A stretch of DNA of 64,000 nucleotides from Sphingomonas yantingensis (GTDB taxonomy: Bacteria; Pseudomonadota; Alphaproteobacteria; Sphingomonadales; Sphingomonadaceae). A model generated the notes under the pieces. That model was not told where the DNA came from. It made no database searches and saw nothing but the letters and a program-made list of their open reading frames with translations. The position numbers and the translations under genes were made by a program. Below are positions 1 through 8,995 of the stretch, piece after piece (within the stretch, counting starts at the first letter, position 1; each line of letters begins with the position of its first letter). The stretch lies in assembly GCF_014199325.1 (NCBI RefSeq), contig NZ_JACIJJ010000003.1:62001-126000 (forward strand), read 5' to 3'.

Positions 1-203
1 CCCGCCCAGACGCGCAGCACGTCGGGCCGCACCAGCCGCCAGCCGACCAGCAGCATCAGCCCCAGCGGGGGCAGCCACGGCACCGTCGAGACGACGGGCA
101 ACAGCGTCACCAGAGACCCGAGCATGATCGTCGCCGGCGCGATGCGGCGCGAGCGGCGCGGCGGCTCGGGCTCGGCAAAGGCGGAGCGGAGCGGTTCGTT
201 CAC
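1..203 (-). CDS. mreD: Rod shape-determining protein MreD, N-terminal part (cut by window edge)
   Basis: Only the first 67 codons lie in the window; the gene runs off the left end. The translation starts at a GTG (203-201) that shares four bases (GTGA) with the mreC stop codon. A short basic and proline-rich leader of about 20 residues is followed by a hydrophobic stretch (about residues 24-55), as expected for the first membrane segments of MreD. MreD is a polytopic inner-membrane partner of MreC in the elongasome that directs lateral wall synthesis. Identification rests mainly on its place after mreB-mreC and on hydrophobicity, because too little sequence is present for family motifs. Confidence 0.8.
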   Translation of the reverse strand, partial: MNEPLRSAFAEPEPPRRSRRIAPATIMLGSLVTLLPVVSTVPWLPPLGLMLLVGWRLVRPDVLRVWA

Positions 204-1084
204 TTCTTGGCCGCGCTTTCGGGCGGGGCGGGGCGGGCGGGGGGGAGGAGATAAGGGCGCTGGACCTGCGCGAAATCGAGCGCATCCGGGTTGGCGAGCG
301 GCCGTGCCTCTGCGGTATCGCGGGCGTTACGCATCACGCGGGCGACGGGGATACCCGGCGGGTAGAGCCCGCCCGCACCGGACGTGACGAACACGTCGCC
401 CGCGCGGTACGGCATGTTGGCGATGCCCGCGACACGCACCTCGATCAGGCCGTCGCCGCGCCCCGTCGCGATCGCGGGCATCCCATCGCGCACGCGGCGG
501 ACGGGGATGATGCTCTCGGGATCGACGGCAAGCAGCACGCGCGCGGTATTGGGGCTCACCTCCAGCACGCGGCCGATCAGGCCCTCGGGCCCCCGCACCG
601 GATAGCCGGCACGCACGCCCTGCCACAGCCCGGCGTTCAGCGTCGCGAACCGCCGCGTGCTGGCCGAGGTCGCATTGACGAGGCGCGCGGTCGCCACCGT
701 TTCGCCCTCGCGATCGCGCAGCTGGAGCAGGCGGCGCAGGCGGATATTCTCGATCACCAGCTGGCGCGCACGCGCGAGAAGCTTCTTCTCGGCTTCGCGC
801 TCGGCCTTCAGCCGGCGGTTTTCGCCCATGACGCCGAAATAGCCGCCGACGCCCGGCGGAATGTCGGCGACCTGCCGGCGCACCCAGTGGAGCCCCGACG
901 ACACCGGCGTCGTCGCCTCGCGCAGGATGCCCCGCGCGGCGATATAGGCGGGCGGGTGCAGGAACGAGAGCACGAGCACGATCGCGCCGATCAGCGCGCC
1001 CGTCGCCGCGGCGACATAGCCGAGGAACAACCCGAACTGGGCGCGCCTCGAAAAGCCGGGGCGCGGTTTACGCGGCGGCGCCAT
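200..1084 (-). CDS. mreC: Rod shape-determining protein MreC
   Basis: The protein has 294 residues. A basic N-terminus (KPRPGFSRR) precedes one membrane helix (about residues 16-42), then comes an alpha-helical, probably coiled-coil stretch (about 75-120, rich in E, R, K and L), then the beta-rich periplasmic MreC domain with the conserved GLIGRV segment. MreC is the bitopic scaffold that links cytoplasmic MreB to the periplasmic wall synthases. The proline- and alanine-rich C-terminal tail is not conserved in the family. It lies 23 bases after mreB and overlaps mreD, so the three are surely cotranscribed. Confidence 0.96.
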   Translation of the reverse strand: MAPPRKPRPGFSRRAQFGLFLGYVAAATGALIGAIVLVLSFLHPPAYIAARGILREATTPVSSGLHWVRRQVADIPPGVGGYFGVMGENRRLKAEREAEKKLLARARQLVIENIRLRRLLQLRDREGETVATARLVNATSASTRRFATLNAGLWQGVRAGYPVRGPEGLIGRVLEVSPNTARVLLAVDPESIIPVRRVRDGMPAIATGRGDGLIEVRVAGIANMPYRAGDVFVTSGAGGLYPPGIPVARVMRNARDTAEARPLANPDALDFAQVQRPYLLPPARPAPPESAAKK

Positions 1085-1107
1085 CGGCGCGCCCTCCCTC
1101 TCTCAGC

Positions 1108-2205
<1,098 letters not shown>

Positions 2206-2300
2206 CTAGCCGGACCCACCGCCTGCCGAAGGTCCGGCGCCGGTGAAGGGGTGGCGGAAGCGGGTCGCGGGATGCCGCCGCTTGGGCTACAGGCTCCCCC

Positions 2301-4079
2301 ATGTCAATACGCCGCCTGCCCCCGAACCTCGTCAACCGGATCGCCGCGGGCGAGGTGGTCGAGCGGCCAGCCGCCGCACTCAAGGAACTGGTTGAAAACG
2401 CTGTCGATGCAGGGGCTTGCCGGATTTCGGTGCGGCTCTCGGCGGGCGGGGTCGACGGGATCGAGGTGGTCGACGACGGCTGTGGCATGGATGCCGAGAG
2501 CATGGCCCTGGCGCTCGAACGCCACGCCACGTCGAAATTGCCCGAATCGCTGTGGGAGGCAGGTGCGATCGAAGGCGTCGCAACGCTCGGTTTTCGCGGC
2601 GAAGCGTTGCCCTCGATCGCCAGCGTTGCGCGCCTCACCCTCGAAAGCCGGGTGCGCGGCGGCGAGGGATGGCGCAGAATCGTCGACAATGGCGAATTGA
2701 TCGAGGAAGGCCCGGCGGCGCTGCCTCCGGGTACGCGCGTCCGGGTCGAGGGACTGTTCGAGCGCATCCCCGCGCGGCGCAAGTTCCTGCGCAGTCCGCG
2801 CGCCGAATATGCCGCCTGCCTCGACGTCGTCCGCCGTCTCGCGATGGCGCGGCCGGAGATCGGTTTCGCGGTCGAGCATGACGGCCGCCGCGTGCTGTCG
2901 GTCCCGCCGGGGGAGACCCGGCCCGAGCGCGTGGCGGCGCTGACCGACCGCGCGCTTGCCGACAATTCGGTCGCGATCGACCTCGATCGCGCGGGGCATG
3001 TGCTCGGCGGCGTGGCCGGACTGCCGACGTTCAATCGCGGGCTTGCCGACCACCAGTATCTGTTCGTCAACGGCCGGCCGGTGCGCGACAAGCTGCTCGT
3101 CGGTGCCGTCCGCGGCGCCTATGCCGAAATGCTGGCGCGCGACCGCCATGCCGTCGTCGCGCTGTTCCTCGACGTGCCGGCCGACAGCGTCGACGTGAAC
3201 GTCCACCCGGCCAAGACCGAGGTCCGCTTCCGCGATCCCGCGCTCGTCCGCGGGCTGATCGTCAGCGGCCTAAGGCGCGCGCTGGACGAGGCGGGACACC
3301 GCGTGGTGCAGGCGGCCGATGCCGGTGCGATGGCGAACTGGCAGGCTGAGCCCATGACGTCATCGCCGCCGCCCGAGGCGTTCGCCTGGGGGCCGCCCGC
3401 CGGCGACCTGCTGCTGCGCGACGCGCGCCCGACCTTCCTGTCGCCGCCGCCCGCCGCCCGCGCAGAGCCGGCATCGGAACCGGTGCCCTCGACAACTGCT
3501 CATCCTCTCGGCGTCGCGCGAGGGCAGGTGGCGCGTACCTATATCGTCGCGGAGGCGGAGGACGGCCTCGTCATCGTCGACCAGCACGCCGCGCACGAGC
3601 GCCTCGTCCTCGAACGCCTGCGCCGTGCGCTCACGGCCGGCGGCGCACCGCGACAGGCGCTGCTGCTGCCCGAGGTGATCGAGCTCGACGAACCCGCCTG
3701 CGACCGGCTCGAGGATCGGGCGGGCGAGCTTGCCGAAATGGGGCTGGAGATCGAACGCTTCGGCGTGACCGCCGTACTCGTCCGCGCGGTCCCCGCTTTG
3801 CTCGGTCAGAGCGACGTGGCGGGCCTGATCCGCGACCTAGCCGACGAGATCGCCGCGCACGACCAAGCGCTGTCGCTCAAGGAACGGCTCGACCATGTCG
3901 CTGCCACCATGGCCTGCCACGGCTCGGTCCGCGCGGGGCGCGTGCTGTCGGTGCCCGAGATGAACGCACTGCTCCGCGAGATGGAAGTCACGCCGCACTC
4001 GGGCCAGTGCAATCACGGCCGCCCGACCTGGGTGAAGCTGGCGCACGGCGATATCGAGAAGTTGTTCGGGCGGCGATGA
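2301..4079 (+). CDS. mutL: DNA mismatch repair protein MutL (endonuclease type)
   Basis: The protein has 592 residues. The N-terminal GHKL ATPase shows ELVENAVDAGA, DDGCGM and GFRGEALPSIAS (residues about 30-105), and the S5-fold part has NVHPAKTEVRF near 295. After a proline-rich linker the C-terminal dimerisation domain starts at about 400. It carries DQHAAHERLVLE, which fits the DQHA(x)2E(x)4E metal-dependent nicking motif, and CNHGRPT, equivalent to the second metal motif. This fits MutL of MutH-less bacteria, which nicks the new strand itself after MutS recognition. Divergent from mreB. A degenerate copy of its last codons lies near 4518. Confidence 0.98.
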   Translation: MSIRRLPPNLVNRIAAGEVVERPAAALKELVENAVDAGACRISVRLSAGGVDGIEVVDDGCGMDAESMALALERHATSKLPESLWEAGAIEGVATLGFRGEALPSIASVARLTLESRVRGGEGWRRIVDNGELIEEGPAALPPGTRVRVEGLFERIPARRKFLRSPRAEYAACLDVVRRLAMARPEIGFAVEHDGRRVLSVPPGETRPERVAALTDRALADNSVAIDLDRAGHVLGGVAGLPTFNRGLADHQYLFVNGRPVRDKLLVGAVRGAYAEMLARDRHAVVALFLDVPADSVDVNVHPAKTEVRFRDPALVRGLIVSGLRRALDEAGHRVVQAADAGAMANWQAEPMTSSPPPEAFAWGPPAGDLLLRDARPTFLSPPPAARAEPASEPVPSTTAHPLGVARGQVARTYIVAEAEDGLVIVDQHAAHERLVLERLRRALTAGGAPRQALLLPEVIELDEPACDRLEDRAGELAEMGLEIERFGVTAVLVRAVPALLGQSDVAGLIRDLADEIAAHDQALSLKERLDHVAATMACHGSVRAGRVLSVPEMNALLREMEVTPHSGQCNHGRPTWVKLAHGDIEKLFGRR

Positions 4080-4161
4080 ATGGCCCGATCGGGTATCATC
4101 TGGTGCAGTTCTGCTCCGGCTCGAATGACTCGCGGTAGTCCCCCGGACGCGGATTTCAGGT

Positions 4162-4434
4162 TTAGGCCAACGGCAGTGCGGTCAGCCAGTCCGTCCCGGC
4201 TGCCGAGACATCGAGCACTGGCTCGTCCTCGAGGCGCTGCCATGGACCAGCAGAGGTATCGAACTCGATCAGATGATAACGTCGCCCACAGGTTTGCGAA
4301 CTCTTGCAAGGACAAGCATTCGGCAGTTCGTCCCATGGCAAGCTCGCCAGTTTCCGAAGCGCGTCGTGCGCCTCGCCTCGGGTCGCATATCTTCCGATCC
4401 ACTCGGCATGCCATTCGTCTTCGATCACGAACAT
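4162..4434 (-). CDS. Small hypothetical protein, cytoplasmic, cysteine-containing
   Basis: This is a 90-residue protein starting MFVIEDEWHAEWIG. The ATG at 4434 is preferred over a TTG two codons earlier because an AAGG-type site lies about seven bases before it. There is no signal peptide or membrane segment. Aromatic residues and three cysteines (CPC and TCGRRY) cluster in the middle. I recognise the general look of a conserved bacterial family but cannot name a function. Codon use is less GC-biased than its neighbours (AGA, AGT, TGT and TTG codons occur), and it sits between the real mutL end and a degenerate copy of that end, so it may be a later insertion. Confidence 0.65.
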   Translation of the reverse strand: MFVIEDEWHAEWIGRYATRGEAHDALRKLASLPWDELPNACPCKSSQTCGRRYHLIEFDTSAGPWQRLEDEPVLDVSAAGTDWLTALPLA

Positions 4435-4494
4435 GGCCAAGCCTTATCTCGAGCACCGCCGGCGAGCCACCGATCCTGGCCATCCCGGCAAGGT

Positions 4495-4550
4495 GGCATC
4501 GTGGGTCGAACTCCGCAAAGCTGACCCATGGGGATATCGAGAAGCCGCCA
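4495..4550 (+). pseudogene. Vestigial copy of the mutL 3' end
   Basis: Bases 4518-4544 read in one frame as KLTHGDIEK; the true MutL end at 4035-4061 reads KLAHGDIEK. The two 27-base stretches match at 23 positions, including the 12-base run GATATCGAGAAG. Weaker similarity seems to extend about 20 bases upstream to the HGRP codons. The copy has no start codon and is followed by unrelated sequence. It looks like the remains of a duplicated target created when the segment holding the 4162-4434 gene arose. Seen directly; the history is inference. Confidence 0.5.
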
Positions 4551-4600
4551 GTGCGCCAGGTAGGCCAATCTCCCTGTAGTTGAACAAAACGACCACTCCT

Positions 4601-4680
4601 CGTCATCCCGGACTTGATCCGGAATCCCGCTTCTTCCTGCTCCCAAGGCAGCGGGACCCCGGATCAAGTCCGGGATGACG
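4601..4680. repeat. Long palindromic intergenic repeat, copy 1
   Basis: The outer arms 4601-4622 and 4659-4680 are perfect 22-base inverted repeats beginning CGTCATCCCGGACTTGATCC. A second CCCGC/GCGGG pair lies inside, around a central loop. A related copy is at 63321-63409, so this is a dispersed element. It lies in the divergent gap between the small gene at 4162-4434 and the DUF962 gene. Such elements are common between genes of sphingomonads. A role as terminator or nuclease barrier in RNA is possible but not shown. Confidence 0.85.
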
Positions 4681-4701
4681 GAGGATGTGGGGTGAGGTAC
4701 C

Positions 4702-5046
4702 GTGTCCACCATGGCCCGCGTCGCTACCTATGCCGAGTTCTGGCCCTTCTACCTTCGCGAGCATGGGCGGGCGAAGACGCGGGCGCTGCATTATGCGGGG
4801 ACGGCGCTGACCTTCGCCTTCGCCGCAATCGCCGTCCTGAACGGCGGATGGTGGTGGCTTGCGATCCCGATCGCCGGCTACGGCTTCGCTTGGGTCGCGC
4901 ATTTCCGGGTGGAGCGCAACCGGCCGGCGACGTTCACGCACCCGCTCTGGTCGCTGGTCAGCGACTATCGCATGTTCTTCCTGTGGCTGGGCGGCCGGCT
5001 CGACCGTCACCTGCGCGCCGCGGGGGTCGACCCGAACCGCGCCTGA
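4702..5046 (+). CDS. DUF962 / Mpo1-like membrane protein
   Basis: The protein has 114 residues. It begins with [12 protein letters not shown], followed by two hydrophobic segments (about residues 33-50 and 53-70), then [12 protein letters not shown] and [17 protein letters not shown]. The conserved histidines in FYLREH, LHYAGT and THPLWS are the family hallmark. The yeast member Mpo1 is a dioxygenase in 2-hydroxy fatty acid breakdown from phytosphingosine; whether bacterial members share this is unknown, though sphingomonads do make sphingolipids. Start: the GTG at 4702 or the ATG at 4711. A GTGAGG site ends 4 bases before the GTG and 13 before the ATG, so neither spacing is ideal. Confidence 0.85.
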   Translation: MSTMARVATYAEFWPFYLREHGRAKTRALHYAGTALTFAFAAIAVLNGGWWWLAIPIAGYGFAWVAHFRVERNRPATFTHPLWSLVSDYRMFFLWLGGRLDRHLRAAGVDPNRA

Positions 5047-5124
5047 TCGACCCGTTCACCGCCCGGAAACCTTTTGATGCAGTCGCGCATTGATGGCGGA
5101 CAAGGCATTTGAAAAGGCGTTCAG

Positions 5125-5202
5125 ATGAGCAAGGTCGTTCCCGTCATATTGTCGCTGATCCCGCTCGCCGCGGTCATCAGCGCGTGCGTCGCGGTGCCCT
5201 GA
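5125..5202 (+). CDS. Possible 25-residue hydrophobic micropeptide
   Basis: The reading frame encodes MSKVVPVILSLIPLAAVISACVAVP. A lysine near the N-terminus, a leucine/isoleucine/valine-rich core and an SAC sequence resemble a minimal lipoprotein signal or a single membrane helix. A weak AAGGCG site lies 6 bases before the ATG. It is followed within about 25 bases by a strong terminator, so a short separate transcript is possible. There is no homology evidence, and an ORF this small can occur by chance, so it is only a candidate. Confidence 0.35.
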   Translation: MSKVVPVILSLIPLAAVISACVAVP

Positions 5203-5224
5203 GCAGCAATCGCGAACGCACACG

Positions 5225-5263
5225 AAAAAGGGGCTGCCCGATCGCTCGGACAGCCCCTTTTTC
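5225..5263. terminator. Bidirectional rho-independent terminator
   Basis: The arms GGGGCTG and CAGCCCC, extended inward by CCGA/TCGG around a TCGC loop, are flanked by five As on one side and five Ts on the other. It can therefore end transcription of the rpsF-rpsR-rplI operon from the right and of the short plus-strand transcript (DUF962 gene and micropeptide) from the left. Confidence 0.93.
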
Positions 5264-5280
5264 TTGTTGGAAGTAAAGGC

Positions 5281-5871
5281 TCAGGCCTCTTCTTCGGTCT
5301 CGTTCGGCTCGCGCGCGATCTCGCCGGCTTCGAGGTTGGGATCGCGGTCTTCGGTGAAGCCGCTCTCTTCCTTCTCGAACATCGCCGACATGACGTCGAC
5401 GCCCTGCGACTGCATGTCCGCCTCTTCGGGCGAACGCGCGACGTTGACCTTGACCGTCACCGACACCTCGGGGTGCAGCGCGACGCGCACCTCGTGGAGG
5501 CCGATCGACTTGATCGGCTTGTCGAGCACGACCTGGCTCTTGTTGACCTTGTGGCCGTCGGCGACGAGCGCATCGACCAGATCGCGAACCGCGACCGAGC
5601 CATAGAGCTGGCCGACGTTCGAGGCCTGACGGATCAGCGTGACCGACACGCCCTCAAGCGTCTTGGCCTCGCCCTCGGCGTCGGTGCGGCGCGTGGCGTT
5701 CTCCGCCTCGATCCGCTCGCGATTCGCCTCGAACACGCGGCGGTTGGCGTCGTTGGCGCGCAGCGCCTTCTTGTTGGGCAGCAGGAAGTTGCGGGCGAAC
5801 CCGTCCTTCACCGTGACCACGTCGCCGATGCGGCCGAGCTTCTCGACACGCTCAAGCAGGATGACTTGCAT
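5281..5871 (-). CDS. rplI: 50S ribosomal protein bL9
   Basis: The 196-residue protein opens with MQVILLERVEKLGRIGDVVTVKDGFARNFLLP, the classic bL9 N-terminal signature. A long connecting helix and the C-terminal RNA-binding domain follow (to about 150). The last 45 residues are an acidic tail ending in EEEA that is absent from the 149-residue E. coli protein. bL9 binds 23S rRNA near L1 and helps keep the reading frame. Last gene of rpsF-rpsR-rplI, 12 bases after rpsR, with a strong terminator just downstream. Confidence 0.98.
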   Translation of the reverse strand: MQVILLERVEKLGRIGDVVTVKDGFARNFLLPNKKALRANDANRRVFEANRERIEAENATRRTDAEGEAKTLEGVSVTLIRQASNVGQLYGSVAVRDLVDALVADGHKVNKSQVVLDKPIKSIGLHEVRVALHPEVSVTVKVNVARSPEEADMQSQGVDVMSAMFEKEESGFTEDRDPNLEAGEIAREPNETEEEA

Positions 5872-5883
5872 GGGATCCGCTCC

Positions 5884-6108
5884 TTACTTCACGACGTAGG
5901 GCAGCAGGCCCAGGTGACGCGCACGCTTGATGGCCTGGGCCAGCTCGCGCTGCTTCTTGGCCGACACGCTGGTGATGCGCGAGGGCACGATCTTGCCGCG
6001 CTCCGACACGAAACCCTGGAGCAGGCGCACATCCTTGTAATCGATGCGCGGCGCGTCCTTGGCCGAGAAGGGGCAGCTCTTGCGACGGCGGAAAAACGGG
6101 CGGGCCAT
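5884..6108 (-). CDS. rpsR: 30S ribosomal protein bS18
   Basis: The 74-residue basic protein begins [15 protein letters not shown] and contains the family core [22 protein letters not shown]. It binds 16S rRNA with bS6 in the platform of the small subunit. Its ATG overlaps the rpsF TGA by one base (TGATG), which implies translational coupling. That suits proteins that assemble as an S6:S18 heterodimer. Confidence 0.98.
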   Translation of the reverse strand: MARPFFRRRKSCPFSAKDAPRIDYKDVRLLQGFVSERGKIVPSRITSVSAKKQRELAQAIKRARHLGLLPYVVK

Positions 6109-6521
6109 CAGTTGTTCTCCCCTTCCTCACGCTCGCGGCGGGGGCCACGATCACCACCACGGTCGCCGCGGTCGTCACGGTCGCGGCGACGCTCGCGGTC
6201 GCCCTTGCGCATCATGACGGTCGGGCCGGCCTCATGGCCGTCGACGCGGACGGTCATGTAGCGGATCACGTCCTCGTTGATCTGGGTCTGGCGCTCCAGC
6301 TCGGCGACGACCTCACCGGGTGCGTCGATCTCGAGCATCACGTAATGCGCCTTGCGGTTCTTCGCGATGCGATAGGCGAGGCTGCGAAGCCCCCAGGTCT
6401 CGGTCTTGACGACCTTGCCTTCCATCGATTCGACGATCTTGGTGGCGTTTTCCGCCAACGCGTCCACCTGCGCCTGCGCCAGATCCTGGCGGGCGAGGAA
6501 GACGTGCTCGTAAAGAGACAT
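6108..6521 (-). CDS. rpsF: 30S ribosomal protein bS6
   Basis: The protein is 137 residues when started at the ATG at 6521 ([14 protein letters not shown]). An in-frame start at 6563 would add 14 residues that do not fit the family. The ferredoxin-like bS6 core runs to about residue 100, with [21 protein letters not shown]. The C-terminal tail is very rich in R, D, E and G ([15 protein letters not shown]) and probably disordered. First gene of the S6-S18-L9 operon. Confidence 0.98.
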   Translation of the reverse strand: MSLYEHVFLARQDLAQAQVDALAENATKIVESMEGKVVKTETWGLRSLAYRIAKNRKAHYVMLEIDAPGEVVAELERQTQINEDVIRYMTVRVDGHEAGPTVMMRKGDRERRRDRDDRGDRGGDRGPRREREEGENN

Positions 6522-6670
6522 GTCTTCGTTCCTGTCTTGGCCGATCGCTGACCATGCGCCCATCGCATGGCCCCTCCGGCTGTCGTCGCAAATGCAGACC
6601 GGGGCGGAAAGGCGAACCCTTCCACCCCGGTTGCCGGCCCTACATCACATGCAGGGCCGAAAAGCAAGCG

Positions 6671-7052
6671 TTACCGGATCGCGCCGCCGATCACCGCACC
6701 GATCACGCCGCTGGCCAGCGCGATCAGCACCGCGTCGTTGCCCGACTGCACCCACTGATAGCCGCGGGCGCGGGGCATAGACACCGCGGTTGCGATACGC
6801 GCGGTAGTCGATCTGGCGGTAGTTGGTCGCATAGCGGCGGTCGAACCGCTGGCCGCGCGCCCACTTGCGGGCGTTGTTGTGGCGGATCACGGTCTTCTCG
6901 CGATAGCCGGGGCCGCGCTGGACCACGACGGTGCGGTTCGGGCCCTGACGAACGACCTCGCGATACTGCTGCGGGGCGGCGCTGGCCATGGTGGGGGCCG
7001 CGACCATCGAGGCGGCGACGCCGGCGAGCATGAGCTTCTTGAACATCTTCAT
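6671..7052 (-). pseudogene. RcnB-family small periplasmic protein, frameshifted near the C-terminus
   Basis: A signal peptide (MKMFKKLMLAGVAASM...ASA) leads into an RcnB-type segment with HNNARKWARGQRFDRRYA and the NYRQIDYR/Y pattern. In the open frame the C-terminus turns into arginine-rich nonsense ending at 6645. In the next frame, 6762-6671 reads GYQWVQSGNDAVLIALASG then VIGAVIGGAIR and stop, the expected RcnB end. Deleting a single G near 6769-6771 (CCCCGCGCCC) restores YAPPRGYQW and an intact protein of about 126 residues. The cause is either a real one-base insertion or a sequencing error in a GC run. An AGAGGAG site precedes the start. The E. coli family founder affects nickel and cobalt homeostasis; the role here is unknown. 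Confidence 0.8.
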
Positions 7053-7217
7053 CTCCTCTGTTCGATTTCGATGAAGGCAATCTGGGACCCGCGTGTCGCA
7101 GACCTATCGCGAGGGGAGAACGAAAGGGTCACAGATTGTCGCAGGCCCGCCGGGACTTGAAAGCTTTCGGCGTTCGGGCGTAGGCGCGAGCGCTTCCAAT
7201 CCAAGCGGGAGCCAGTG

Positions 7218-8153
7218 ATGCGCGCGTTCATCTTTCCGGGGCAGGGGAGCCAGGCGGTCGGCATGGGCCGCGCGCTGGCCGAGGCGAGCCCCCACGCCCG
7301 CGAAGTGTTCGGCGAAGTGGACGAGGCGCTGGGCCAGCACCTCTATCGCCTGATGACCGAGGGGCCGGAGAGCGGCCTCACCCTCACCGAAAACGCCCAG
7401 CCCGCGATCATGGCGAACGCCATTGCCGTGCTGCGCGTGATCGAGCGTGAGGGCGGCGTGCGCCTGTCCGACAAGGCGGATTTCGTCGCCGGCCACTCGC
7501 TCGGTGAATATACCGCGCTGTGTGCCGCAGGCGCATTCGACCTGTCGACCACCGCGCGGCTGCTGAAGTTGCGCGGACAGGCGATGCAGGCGGCGGTGCC
7601 GGTGGGCGAGGGGGCGATGGCCGCGCTGCTCGGCGCCGACCGCGCCAAGGCACAGGCGATCGCCGACGCGGCCGCCGAGGGCGAGGTCTGCACCGTCGCC
7701 AATGACAACGACCCCGGGCAGGTCGTCATTTCGGGCGCGCGCACTGCGATCGAACGGGCGGTGGCCCTCGCCAAGGATCACGGGGCCAAGCGGGCGGTCC
7801 TGCTGCCGGTATCGGCCCCCTTCCATTGCCCGCTGATGCAGCCCGCCGCCGATGCGATGGAAGCGGCGCTGGCCGACGTGGCGATGCAGGCGCCGCTGGT
7901 CCCCGTCTTCGCCAACGTCACCGCCGCCCCCGTCGCCGACCCCGCCGTCATCCGCGCCCTGCTGGTCGAGCAGGTCACGGGCATGGTCCGCTGGCGCGAG
8001 AGCGTCGCGGCGATGTGGGATACGGGCGTCACCGATTACGTCGAGCTCGGCGGCAAGGTGCTCGGCCCGATGGTCAAGCGCACCGCCCCGGATGCGACGA
8101 CCACCAGCGTCATCACGATGGACGATATCGAAGCGCTGCTGAAGGCGCTCTGA
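7218..8153 (+). CDS. fabD: Malonyl-CoA:ACP transacylase
   Basis: The protein has 311 residues from the ATG at 7218, chosen over the GTG just before it because GGGAG lies six bases upstream. FPGQGSQ (6-12) and the nucleophile motif GHSLGEY with Ser at about 94 are clear, and the second catalytic histidine is in SAPFHCPLM. It loads malonyl groups onto ACP for fatty acid elongation. First gene of fabD-fabG-acpP-fabF-mltG, 14 bases before fabG. Confidence 0.98.
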   Translation: MRAFIFPGQGSQAVGMGRALAEASPHAREVFGEVDEALGQHLYRLMTEGPESGLTLTENAQPAIMANAIAVLRVIEREGGVRLSDKADFVAGHSLGEYTALCAAGAFDLSTTARLLKLRGQAMQAAVPVGEGAMAALLGADRAKAQAIADAAAEGEVCTVANDNDPGQVVISGARTAIERAVALAKDHGAKRAVLLPVSAPFHCPLMQPAADAMEAALADVAMQAPLVPVFANVTAAPVADPAVIRALLVEQVTGMVRWRESVAAMWDTGVTDYVELGGKVLGPMVKRTAPDATTTSVITMDDIEALLKAL

Positions 8154-8167
8154 GGAGAATGGATCCC

Positions 8168-8908
8168 ATGTTCGACCTTACTGGCATGACCGCGCTCGTC
8201 ACCGGCGCATCGGGCGGCATCGGCTCGGCGATCGCCAAGGCGCTGGCCGCGCAGGGCGCGCGGCTCGCCGTCTCGGGCTCGAATGCCGAGAAGCTCGAGG
8301 CATTTTGCAGCGGCCTTGGCGGCGATCATGTGGCGGTGCCATGCAACCTGTCCGACGGTGCCGCCGTCGACGCGCTGGTGCCGCAGGCGGTCGAGGCGCT
8401 GGGCGGGCGGCTCGACATCCTTGTCAACAATGCCGGCGTCACCCGCGACAACCTCGCGATGCGGATGAAAGACGAGGAGTGGGGCGACGTGATCCGCGTC
8501 AACCTCGAAGCCGCATTCCGCCTTGCCCGCGCCGCTGCCCGACCGATGATGAAGGCGCGGTTCGGCCGGATCGTGTCGATCACCTCGGTCGTCGGCGCGA
8601 CCGGCAATCCGGGCCAGGCCAACTACGCCGCGTCGAAGGCGGGGCTGGTCGGCATGTCGAAGGCGCTGGCGCAGGAACTGGCCAGCCGCAACATCACCGT
8701 CAATTGCGTCGCGCCGGGCTTCATCCGCTCGGCGATGACCGACGTGCTGCCCGACGCGCAGAAGACCGCGCTGCTCGGGCGCATTCCGGCCGGCGACCTC
8801 GGCACCGGCGAGGATATCGGCGCCGCCGTGGTCTATCTCGCCAGCCGCGAGGCCGGGTACGTCACCGGCCAGACGCTGCACGTCAACGGCGGCATGGCGA
8901 TGATTTGA
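8168..8908 (+). CDS. fabG: 3-oxoacyl-[ACP] reductase
   Basis: The protein has 246 residues. The ATG at 8168 follows GAGGAG by 10 bases; the ATG at 8159 touches that site and is unlikely. It is a classical short-chain dehydrogenase with the NADP-binding TGASGGIG near the N-terminus, the NNAGVTRDN segment, the catalytic serine in SITSVVG and YAASK. It reduces beta-ketoacyl-ACP in the elongation cycle. Its position between fabD and acpP makes FabG itself more likely than another SDR. Confidence 0.97.
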   Translation: MFDLTGMTALVTGASGGIGSAIAKALAAQGARLAVSGSNAEKLEAFCSGLGGDHVAVPCNLSDGAAVDALVPQAVEALGGRLDILVNNAGVTRDNLAMRMKDEEWGDVIRVNLEAAFRLARAAARPMMKARFGRIVSITSVVGATGNPGQANYAASKAGLVGMSKALAQELASRNITVNCVAPGFIRSAMTDVLPDAQKTALLGRIPAGDLGTGEDIGAAVVYLASREAGYVTGQTLHVNGGMAMI

Positions 8909-8916
8909 TGGTTGGC

Positions 8917-8992
8917 GGCACCGGCCCGCTCCCCCACCCGGCCACCCATCAGGATACTTAGTGGGTGGCCGGGTGGGGAGCGGGCTGGTGCC
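8917..8992. repeat. Long near-perfect inverted repeat between fabG and acpP
   Basis: The left arm 8917-8948 starts GGCACCGGCCCGCTCCCC and the right arm 8962-8992 ends GGGGAGCGGGCTGGTGCC. They pair over about 31 bases with one mismatch and one bulged C around a 13-base loop. It starts 9 bases after the fabG stop. It has no T-run, so it is not a simple terminator. It may be a dispersed palindromic element or an RNA structure that sets the fabG to acpP expression ratio. Confidence 0.8.
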
Positions 8993-8995
8993 GTG

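Noticed and set aside
4601..4680. Palindrome considered as part of a CRISPR array
   Set aside because: Single unit with no regularly spaced direct repeats; the only other copy is 59 kb away and no cas gene is present.
4080..4712. Several overlapping frames of 90-200 codons around the small gene and the palindromic repeat
   Set aside because: They contain translated repeat arms or antisense of the small gene and lack consistent third-position GC bias.
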